Source: Prevotella sp. (GTDB lineage Bacteria; Bacteroidota; Bacteroidia; Bacteroidales; Bacteroidaceae). From it: a stretch of 57,105 nt of DNA. A program made the position numbers and the translations under genes. The stretch is taken from assembly GCA_020026195.1 (NCBI GenBank), contig JAHHQW010000008.1, positions 1 to 57,105 of the forward strand. Reading direction: 5' to 3'. The notes under the pieces were generated by a model. The model had not been told where the DNA came from, did no database searches, and saw nothing but the letters and a program-made list of their open reading frames with translations. Below, in pieces: positions 17,201 to 24,700 of the stretch (positions within the stretch are counted from its first letter, which is position 1; each line of letters opens with the position of its first letter).

Positions 17201-17356
17201 TCGGCAAGCCGTCATTCTATCGGTACTGGTGTATTTTTCGGTATGCTTGTATCAGTGACGGTAGGTATCGTACTTGTGCCTTTCTTCTTCGTAATGATTT
17301 ACAAGTTGAAGAACAAGGCAAGAGCTAAAAAGCAAGCATTAACATCTAAAGGATAA
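14231..17356 (+). CDS. RND multidrug efflux pump, HAE1 type (AcrB/MexB-like)
   Basis: A 1041-aa proton-driven inner-membrane pump of standard RND length and layout: 12 predicted helices with two large periplasmic loops. The N-terminus FFIDRPIFSAVISILI and the early LPVDQYPHITPP are diagnostic. TM4 holds the adjacent Asp pair used in proton relay in GIVVDDAIVVVENVER. The second half repeats the fold (AAKNAILIVEFA in TM10, RFRPILMTSLAFILG). HAE1 pumps export drugs, dyes, bile acids and detergents; bile or antibiotics would be likely substrates for a gut organism, which is inference. It is 42 bp after the adaptor gene and 6 bp before the outer-membrane channel gene. Confidence 0.93.
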   Translation: MKVNFFIDRPIFSAVISILIVIVGCIGLTMLPVDQYPHITPPVVKISASYPGASAVTVSQAVATPIEQELNGTPGMIYMESNSSNSGGFSATVTFNISADPDLAAIEIQNRIKLAESRLPAEVVSNGISVEKQAPSQLMTLCLTSDDPKFDEIYLSNFATLNVIDLLRRIPGIGRIANIGSRYYAMQIWVEPAKLASYGLTIADVRNALKDQNRESAAGVFGQQPMTGVDITIPITAHGRLSSAGEFEEIVLRANPDGSIIRLKDVARISLEASSYSTESGINGGNAAILAIYMLPGANALEVAEQVKKAMKDISKNFPEGMEYNIPFDMSDYISQSVDEVYKTLFEALFLVIIVVFLSLQNWRATIIPIVAVPISLIGTFGFMLMFGFSLNMLTLLGLVLAIGIVVDDAIVVVENVERIMEEEKLSAYEATKKAMDGLVGAIIATSLVLAAVFVPVSFLSGITGQLYRQFSITIVVSVLISTVVALTLSPVMCSLVLKPKDPNKEKNFIFAAINRWLECGNKKYVIAIRKTLKFPKRVIAGFGIVMIAIYIFNRLVPTSFLPTEDQGFFNVELELTEGSTLERTRIVTDRAIEYIMKDPSVAYVQNLTGSSPRVGNSQSRSSLMVILKKWSKRDDTTIDRIMTNIRKELEKYPECKVYLMTPPVIPGLGTAGGFEMQLEARGDATYDDLVRASDTLLHYASKCKEIVGLSSSLQAEIPQLYFDVDRDKVKFSGVPMTDVFATMKAYTGSVYVNDFNMFNRIYRVYVQAEAPYRETQKNIDLYFVRGSDDTMIPLSALGTTHYTTGPGSIKHFNKFNSVVINGNTANGASSGQVMAILEKIAHDKLPENIGVEWSGLSYQEKQAGGQTGLILAMVFIFVFLFLAALYESWSVPISVLISLPVAMLGAYLGITICGLENDTYFQIGLVMLIGLAAKNAILIVEFAKTEVDKGADIVEAAVHAAQLRFRPILMTSLAFILGMLPLVLASGPGSASRHSIGTGVFFGMLVSVTVGIVLVPFFFVMIYKLKNKARAKKQALTSKG

Positions 17357-17362
17357 GAGACA

Positions 17363-18745
17363 ATGAAAAAGAACTATATATATCCGATTATATCAGCCAG
17401 CGTCGCAGCATTTCTTCTACAGGGCTGTCAGTTAGGCCGCCAGTATGTACGCCCCGATCTCAATCTGCCATCGTGCATTGATTCCATGAATCACGACAGT
17501 ACTTCTATTGCCGACGTTCCATGGGAAGAAGTTTACAAGGACTCCACACTGCAAAAGATGATTAACAAGACTCTTGAAAACAACAAGGACATCAACATTG
17601 CAGCAGCCAGGGTTAAGGAACTTGCCGAAATGAAACGAATAGATTTTGCTAATCTTTTCCCGAAGGTAGGCGTAACGACATACATGGAAAAGGAAGGTTT
17701 GAACGAAGGAGGTGACGACTATTCGAGCAGTAACAAGTTTTACATGAAGGCGAGTGCCACATGGGAACTTGATCTCTGGGGAAACCTTCGCTGGGCTAAG
17801 GATAAGAGTAAGGCTGAATTTTTAGCTTCTATAGAGAATCAGCGTGCCATACAGATGAGTATCATCGGACAGATGGCACAGTCTTACTTCGAACTGGTGG
17901 CTCTCGACAACGAGCTGTCCATTGTACGACAGACAGTAGAGGCTCGTCGTAAGAGTTTGCAGCTGGCTAAGGTCAGATACACCGGAGGTCTTACCAACGA
18001 GACTCCGTACCGCCAGGCTCAGGTTGAGTTGGCGCGAACAATGACACTTATCCCTGACTTGGAAAAGAAAGTAGCCATAAAGCAGAATGAAATTGCCTTT
18101 ATGATGGGCGAATATCCTCACAATATAGAACGTTCTGAACTTCCGAGTGATGTTCTGCTACCCGATTATCTGCCCGTAGGTCTTCCGTCTAATCTGTTGG
18201 AACGCCGTCCGGACATTCGTAAGGCAGAACAGGATCTGATAGCTGCCAATGCATCCGTAGGTGTAGCGTTTACCAACCTCTTCCCTCGTCTGTCACTGAC
18301 TGCCAGCGGTGGTTCTGAAAGTAAGGAACTTGAGAATATGCTGAAGTCTCCTTATCATATCCTGAGCGGTTCGTTAATCAATCCTATTTTCAACATGGGT
18401 AAAAATCGTGCTCAGTTAAAAGCTAAGAAGGCTGCTTACGAGCAGGCTGTACTGTCTTACGAAAAGACAGTGCTCAATGCTTTCAGAGAAGCTAACGATG
18501 CAATCATTGAATTCAATAAATCACGTGACATCTACCAGACACGTCTTCATCTGGAACGTGCTTCTGAAAGTTCACTCGAATTGGCAAGACTGCAATACAT
18601 CAATGGTGTTATTGGTTATCTTGATTTGTTGGATGCTCAGCGAAGTTATTTCGATGCACAGATAGGTCTTAGCAATTCGATACGTGACAAACAGATTGCC
18701 ATCGTACGTCTGTACAAAGCATTAGGCGGTGGTTGGAAATCATAA
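17363..18745 (+). CDS. Outer-membrane efflux channel lipoprotein (NodT/OprM family)
   Basis: A 460-aa TolC-like outer-membrane factor with a signal peptide and lipobox LLQGC (predicted lipidated Cys at about 22), as in OprM/CusC. Two OEP repeats are visible: VPWEEVYKDSTLQKMINKTL and NNKDINIAAARVKE open the first coiled-coil half; a RRPDIRKAEQDLIAANASVGVA motif opens the second. The C-terminal YLDLLDAQRSYFDAQIGLSN is typical of the last helix. It is the last gene of the RND operon and is followed by a clear terminator. It completes the tripartite exporter with the two preceding products. Confidence 0.9.
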   Translation: MKKNYIYPIISASVAAFLLQGCQLGRQYVRPDLNLPSCIDSMNHDSTSIADVPWEEVYKDSTLQKMINKTLENNKDINIAAARVKELAEMKRIDFANLFPKVGVTTYMEKEGLNEGGDDYSSSNKFYMKASATWELDLWGNLRWAKDKSKAEFLASIENQRAIQMSIIGQMAQSYFELVALDNELSIVRQTVEARRKSLQLAKVRYTGGLTNETPYRQAQVELARTMTLIPDLEKKVAIKQNEIAFMMGEYPHNIERSELPSDVLLPDYLPVGLPSNLLERRPDIRKAEQDLIAANASVGVAFTNLFPRLSLTASGGSESKELENMLKSPYHILSGSLINPIFNMGKNRAQLKAKKAAYEQAVLSYEKTVLNAFREANDAIIEFNKSRDIYQTRLHLERASESSLELARLQYINGVIGYLDLLDAQRSYFDAQIGLSNSIRDKQIAIVRLYKALGGGWKS

Positions 18746-18795
18746 TGTTAGATTGCTGAATTACTGAATACGCAACATTCACTTATTCTTTAATT

Positions 18796-18831
18796 AAAAA
18801 GAGTCGCTTATGTAATTAAGCGGCTCTTTTT
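18796..18831 (+). terminator. Terminator of the RND efflux operon
   Basis: AAAAAGAGTCGCTTA / TAAGCGGCTCTTTTT (15-bp arms with one G-T) between the channel gene and the CRISPR array. It can insulate the array from the upstream operon. Confidence 0.85.
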
Positions 18832-18896
18832 GTGTATAACGCATTGGTAATTATATCTGTTTATGACTGAGAAACATCATGTATTTAGAAAATCTT

Positions 18897-20404
18897 ATTG
18901 TGATTTACTTTCAAATTAGTAACTTTGCATATAGAAAAACATCTCTCTAAAGTCTGAAATTAAGATACCTTGCGTTGTGAATTGCTTTCAAATTAGTAAT
19001 TTTGCATATAGAGAAACATCTACGCGCACTGCGCGGTGACACTTTCAAAGGTTGTGAATTGCTTTCAAATTAGTAACTTTGCATATAGAGTAACATCTGT
19101 AATATGCGCCTTTTCGCTTGTCTCAAAGTTGTGAATTGCTTTCAAATTAGTAACTTTGCATATAGAGAAACATCCATTCATCTTTGTATCTGGTGTCTGT
19201 AATGTTGTGAATTGCTTTCAAATTAGTAACTTTGCATATAGAGAAACATCCCATACTTCTCCATCATTTCGAGAAAGTGCGTTGTGAATTGCTTTCAAAT
19301 TAGTAACTTTGCATATAGAGAAACATCTTGGCAACTTCATCAGCAATACGTTTTTCCGTTGTGAATTGCTTTCAAATTAGTAACTTTGCATATAGAGAAA
19401 CATCTACATTTAAGAACGAAAAAGAAATTGAACGTTGTGAATTGCTTTCAAATTAGTAACTTTGCATATAGAGAAACATCGTGTCCTTAATTGCCTTTGT
19501 GTACTCTGTAGTTGTGAATTGCTTTCAAATTAGTAACTTTGCATATAGAGAAACATCCCATACTGATAAAAAGTACCGAGAGGAGAAGTTGTGAATTGCT
19601 TTCAAATTAGTAACTTTGCATATAGAGAAACATCACATCAGAGTAAACAGGCTCAACGTCAATGGTTGTGAATTGCTTTCAAATTAGTAACTTTGCATAT
19701 AGAGAAACATCATAAATTTGCAGACTTAACAGCTTTAATGGGTTGTGAATTGCTTTCAAATTAGTAACTTTGCATATAGAGAAACATCAGTATATTGATT
19801 ATGACCTCACGAAAAGTGGTTGTGAATTGCTTTCAAATTAGTAACTTTGCATATAGAGAAACATCGGCTCGTCCGTTACCGTTCGACACGCTCACGTTGT
19901 GAATTGCTTTCAAATTAGTAACTTTGCATATAGAGAAACATCTCGATTAAATATTTTGAAGAATGAAATTATGTTGTGAATTGCTTTCAAATTAGTAACT
20001 TTGCATATAGAGAAACATCTGAATTATTAAGTAAAAATGTGAAAAAGTAGTTGTGAATTGCTTTCAAATTAGTAACTTTGCATATAGAGAAACATCCCTA
20101 TTGTAGCATTCCATTCAGCTTGGAGTGTTGTGAATTGCTTTCAAATTAGTAACTTTGCATATAGAGAAACATCAAAAATAAGCTATTATGGTCGAATGGG
20201 AATGTTGTGAATTGCTTTCAAATTAGTAACTTTGCATATAGAGAAACATCGTTAATGTTAGAATTGATGGAAAGAACAACGTTGTGAATTGCTTTCAAAT
20301 TAGTAACTTTGCATATAGAGAAACATCTTGTCTCATGAAGTCCTTATATGTGCGTCCGTTGTGAATTGCTTTCAAATTAGTAACTTTGCATATAGAGAAA
20401 CATC
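18897..20404 (+). CRISPR. Type II-C CRISPR array: 20 repeats of 47 bp, 19 spacers
   Basis: Repeats start at 18897, 18974, 19051, 19128, 19204, 19281, 19358, 19434, 19511, 19588, 19665, 19742, 19819, 19896, 19973, 20050, 20127, 20204, 20281 and 20358. Spacers are 30 bp except two of 29 bp (19175-19203 and 19405-19433). The repeat begins GTTGTGAATTGCTTTCAAAT and ends TATAGAGAAACATC. Repeat 1 has four substitutions (positions 1, 8, 11, 40), repeat 2 one (27) and repeat 3 one (41); the rest are identical. The tracrRNA anti-repeat complements the repeat's 5' half, which fixes crRNA transcription to the plus strand. Each repeat contains GTTG-N19-TAACTTTG (positions 1-31), a Bacteroidetes promoter firing into the next spacer. 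All spacers differ. Confidence 0.98.
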
Positions 20405-20474
20405 TGAATATTACGAAGAGCCTTATATTCAGAGTATTGCAAATAAGATTAGAAAATAAAAACAAGATGTTTCT
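20405..20474 (+). promoter_or_regulatory. Likely CRISPR leader (adaptation end) beside cas2
   Basis: An AT-rich 70-bp stretch after the last, perfect repeat. Perfect repeats lie here while variants lie at the far end, so this is the probable integration end. GATGTTTCT at 20466-20474 is the exact reverse complement of AGAAACATC, the last nine bases of the terminal repeat, so a transcript from that repeat could fold back on it. Confidence 0.45.
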
Positions 20475-20512
20475 AATAATAGAATCCCGCCATACGACGG
20501 GATTTTATTATT
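20475..20512. terminator. Bidirectional terminator between the array and cas2
   Basis: AATAATAGAATCCCG pairs with CGGGATTTTATTATT (15 bp with one G-T, 8-base loop). It abuts the cas2 stop codon and can end both the plus-strand array transcripts and the minus-strand cas operon. Confidence 0.8.
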
Positions 20513-20845
20513 CTAAAACAACTCCAACTGCTGTCCTGGGGCATTTGGAGTCGTTGGTCTCTTACCATAAAATATCTCCAACTGACTAAACTGTTTGTCT
20601 GTAATAGTTAGCAATACGATATTTCCGTAATCGGGAAGGAAAGATTTTACACGTTTAATATGTACATGAGCACTTTCAACACTTGCACAATGACGCAGAT
20701 ATACAGAGAACTGAAACATCGTAAAACCGTCTTTCTGCAAATTCTTACGAAATATATCAGCAGCCTTACGATCCTTTTTCGTTTCAGTAGGTAAATCAAA
20801 CAATACCAATACCCACATAACTCTATACTCGCTTAATCTATCCAT
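20513..20845 (-). CDS. cas2: CRISPR-associated endonuclease Cas2
   Basis: A 110-aa ferredoxin-fold protein that dimerises and scaffolds the Cas1 integrase during spacer acquisition. The first strand VMWVLVLFDLPTETKKDRKAA carries the conserved Asp after the beta strand. Then come the helix FRKNLQKDGFTMFQFSVYLR and the HIKRVKSFLPDYGNIVLLTITDKQF segment typical of type II Cas2. The length is usual. It is last gene of the cas9-cas1-cas2 operon, 2 bp after cas1, and it abuts the terminator shared with the array. Confidence 0.95.
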   Translation of the reverse strand: MDRLSEYRVMWVLVLFDLPTETKKDRKAADIFRKNLQKDGFTMFQFSVYLRHCASVESAHVHIKRVKSFLPDYGNIVLLTITDKQFSQLEIFYGKRPTTPNAPGQQLELF

Positions 20846-20847
20846 TA

Positions 20848-21777
20848 TTAATACTTAGGATATAAAATCTGTCTTGACTCTCCCTTGAAACATTTATAAA
20901 GAGATGCCGTTGTCTGGCTTACGGCAACCATAAGCGGACTGCGACTGCCTCCTATACGAACATCCAAAGTCGGCACGGATAACATTTTAGCCTTTATTTC
21001 CTTAGTCAGCTCATCACAATTGTATGTTTGAAACATATTAAAAACAAGTTCGTCTACAAACGGACGATAAGGTTCCATAATATCGTCTGCAAGACAATAA
21101 GCATTGTATCTGTTATGATGGTGTATGCCTAATGTCGGCAGCATTCCGCTAATTACTAAGGCACGCGCGACAACAGCACGTAATATGGCATATCCATAAT
21201 TCAACAGATTATTAGGCGGTATGCCTTCTCTTTCTCTCGTAAAGTTTTCTACATTAGGAAACATATTGCGCCAATAATACGCAGCAGCACGTGCCTCTAT
21301 ATTATTCGTATCACCGCTCTTTACCTCTCCCGCCCATATCTTCATACATTTAACACCAGAATGAATACAAGCCTCCAATACGTCGGCCTGATTTTCTATC
21401 TTTGCTTTTATTGTCTGTTGCCACAACTGCTTTTTAAGTGGCAGCGAAGCATCTATCTGATGTCTGAAACGCTCGCTCTGCAATGTGTTTCCTGATAATG
21501 GAAGTACCAGTCCATGCGGCATACTTCTACTGTCACAGGTTATTACGGCACATGTGTTTTCTAACAATGCTTCCATAAGGCCTGTAGTAATAGTTATGCG
21601 CCTGTGGTCTAACACCACAATCCCTATATCCTCTATAGGTCTGGTTACTTCGGTACTCTGCTTAAAAGTTTCCGAAAGAGAGTCGCTGTTCTCTACTTCC
21701 GGTAACTTTATAACTATCTGTCCGTTACGTAACGAAAGATATGTGGGATTTCCAAAATACAGAGTTTTCTTTATCAT
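20848..21777 (-). CDS. cas1: CRISPR-associated integrase Cas1, type II
   Basis: A 309-aa spacer-acquisition integrase. The N-terminal beta domain begins KKTLYFGNPTYLSLRNGQIVI, typical of type II Cas1. The metal-binding residues are visible as Glu in NNIEARAAAYYW (about residue 155), His in LGIHHHNRYN (about 220), and acidic residues in CLADDIMEPYRPFVDELV (about 233-250). The intact active site implies a functional adaptation module. It starts 5 bp after cas9 and ends 2 bp before cas2. No csn2 or cas4 is present, which supports subtype II-C. Confidence 0.96.
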   Translation of the reverse strand: MIKKTLYFGNPTYLSLRNGQIVIKLPEVENSDSLSETFKQSTEVTRPIEDIGIVVLDHRRITITTGLMEALLENTCAVITCDSRSMPHGLVLPLSGNTLQSERFRHQIDASLPLKKQLWQQTIKAKIENQADVLEACIHSGVKCMKIWAGEVKSGDTNNIEARAAAYYWRNMFPNVENFTREREGIPPNNLLNYGYAILRAVVARALVISGMLPTLGIHHHNRYNAYCLADDIMEPYRPFVDELVFNMFQTYNCDELTKEIKAKMLSVPTLDVRIGGSRSPLMVAVSQTTASLYKCFKGESRQILYPKY

Positions 21778-21782
21778 TACCC

Positions 21783-24700
21783 TTAATATTCACCAACATG
21801 AACAATCTGTCCTATATGGTTAATTCTCACTTTAACAGCACCTTCTAAACCTGAAATAGAAATTCTTTTCCACGTAATATCTCTTAATTTCTTTTCTTTG
21901 TCCTTATCTTTACAACCAACGGTTGTTTCAAGATGATTTCGGAATCTATAATCTCCATCTGACAATGTTTGAACTCTGAAAAGATTAGGACTTATTATGG
22001 CAAAGTTTTCAGGATCCGTCAAATCAATCTCATTTGGGTCGAATCCAGTTTCCTTATTTGGGAATACAAAATATTCATTCTGTTTCATAGTGAACAAGAA
22101 CTGCCATCCTTCTTCCTTATTATAGTTATAATCTATAACACTGCCACAGCTTTTTGCCAAAGAAACAGCTTCAAAGAACGACACAACATGTTCCTGTAAC
22201 TTTCCATTGGAATCTCTGAAAATTGCAATATGATGATTTTTATTTGTACTAACATAGTCCACAGGCTGTTTACAATTACTGCTATCTAATGTAACATTCC
22301 CTGAAATATCCTTTCTGTCATGCAGCGCAACATCACTGGCAGCACTAAATATCGTTACACGTTTAATGGTTATACCCTTTTCTTTATTCAGATATATAGG
22401 ATTTTCATCTATATTCGAGAATGCCTTATTAGCATCACCGCCATATTCTGCAAGACGTTCTTCAAGAATCTTCTTAATCTTACCATCAACAACTTTTTCA
22501 ACCTTTAAGTCTTTGTCTATGGCCTTACGTATAGTATAGAAAGTTTCTAACGAAACAATCTTAATCTTTGAAGGAACCTCTATGGTATGTGCATCATCGA
22601 TATAAATCGGATTCTTCTCCAATGAATTAGCTCCAGTGAAAGCCTTCTTTGCATCGAAGTTAAACTGTTCCAGACGTTTAAGTAAGGCTTCACGGCATCT
22701 GCAGTCAGCCACTTTTGCAACCATCTGTACTGTCATTGCCGAACCTACGCTTACAGTTTTAGTAACATATCTCTGAACAGAACCATAAATTGTTTCATTA
22801 TGCAGCTGTCCGCGAGGTGTCAGCTCTACTTTATAATTATATCCGCCTCTTTTCTTGGTCTTGTTCGTATTGGGCGTAACGACCTTATTCTTAGCCTTTA
22901 TAGAAACAAGTATGCTCTCAAGATGTTTCTTTGCTTCATTTCTGAAGTTTTTAAAAGGCATATTAAAACATAGTTTGTTGTTTTCTCTGTGCAGTTCTTT
23001 TTTCTCTATAAGACATACGCTGTCCGACTTATCACTGCGTGCACTCAGATTATTAAGATACTGAATAATGCTGCGCTTTGTAAATGCGATTGTAAGTGCA
23101 TCCATGGCATGATGTCGATGATCATTACGTTTTGTCCAGTCCTTTATACGACGAATCTTACGGCCGTCACGGTCTTTCCATTCCTCCACCTCACCGATAC
23201 GTTCATACTTATCCATATTCAGTTCCTGCATAACATCCACTATCTGCCAGTCCTGACGCAGCCTGTCTGTTATAGAGCCTGTGGTAGTTACTACGTATTT
23301 TACGATGTCTTCAAGTATTTCGCGTGCCTTACGTGCTATATACTGAGAATCACGTAAATCACGGTTAATGAAATCTAAAGGAATGTCTTTACCAGACATT
23401 AGTAACTTGTCTCTCTTTGACTTACTGATAATCTTTTTGTTATACAGATCATTAACTCGCAACCTGTATTCTTCAAGTTTCTCTTCTCCATAATTAGTCT
23501 GCACAAAATCAAATGCCGTAGTGTTACCTTTCTTTATATTTACGTCACGTGCTTCAAGTGTCTTGTTTGAGAACGAATCATCGAACATACTTGCCTGAGG
23601 TATAATATGCTCAATGTCAAACTCTCTGCTGAACAGTTTCTCACGCTGTATATATGTATTAGAATAAAGTGTCTTGAAACCATTGGTTTCGAGTTCAAGA
23701 TACAACTTATATCGTATAATGTCGTTACGACTTACATGCTCTATTTTAAATTCATCGTGCAGAATCTTACGGTATTTTTCATTTTCCGAGTTAGCACGGT
23801 TAATGGCTGCCGTAAGTTCCTGACGTTCCTTTGCATTCTTTTTAAGTTCTCTTGCCATTTCAAGACGAACCTCATCAGGACGACCGTATGTATCTATAAT
23901 CTCGTTAATAAGATTTATCATCTGGTTAAGAATCTTCTCTACCACCGGATTACGCAGACTGTTACGCGGCAGCAGGTCAAGATGGTCTTTTAATACCTTA
24001 TTTTCTATTTCTTCTTTGGTAAGCGAATTCTTGGAGTGTCTGAATCCGGCATAAACGCATGCCTGACTGTAATCGTTACCTTCTCTCATAAACGGCAGAA
24101 TCTTATGGAGTGCCCTTGCACTCAGACTGCCATAATCTGGTTCGAAAGTAATATTTGCTATAACGGCAGCACATTCGAGGTCGCAGCCGAACATCTCCGA
24201 AATCTTTCTTTTAAGTCCCTCGATACCTGTGCTCGACTCATCTCCCTCGTAAGAATATAGCAGGTGCCAGAGTCTGTAAAAAGGCTGATTCTCATAGTCC
24301 TTGCCTGTGAGTTCTGAATTACAGTCAAGGTAATCTGTACTTAATCCTAAACCACCGAATATTTTCTTTACCGTATTTCTAATGTCTTCGGATGGTAATT
24401 TTGCAAAATTATATTCTTCGTGACCTGTAATTACAATGATTTTCTGATATGCAGAATATATCTTTGCCATTGTTTTATTACCATCTACCGACTCGTAATT
24501 CAGGTCATAGTTCTTTGCCTTACCATACAGAACCTTTAGTATTTCGGTTTTTGACATCTTTTCTTTGTACTGAAGTTCATCAAAAAGACGTTTTTTGTCT
24601 TCAAGTTCAATGTCATACGTTTCGCCTGTGTCCTTATCTTCTATTTCAAGATTATTGATTTCCTGCCATATTCTGAATTCCTGAAACAACGGAGAAGACT

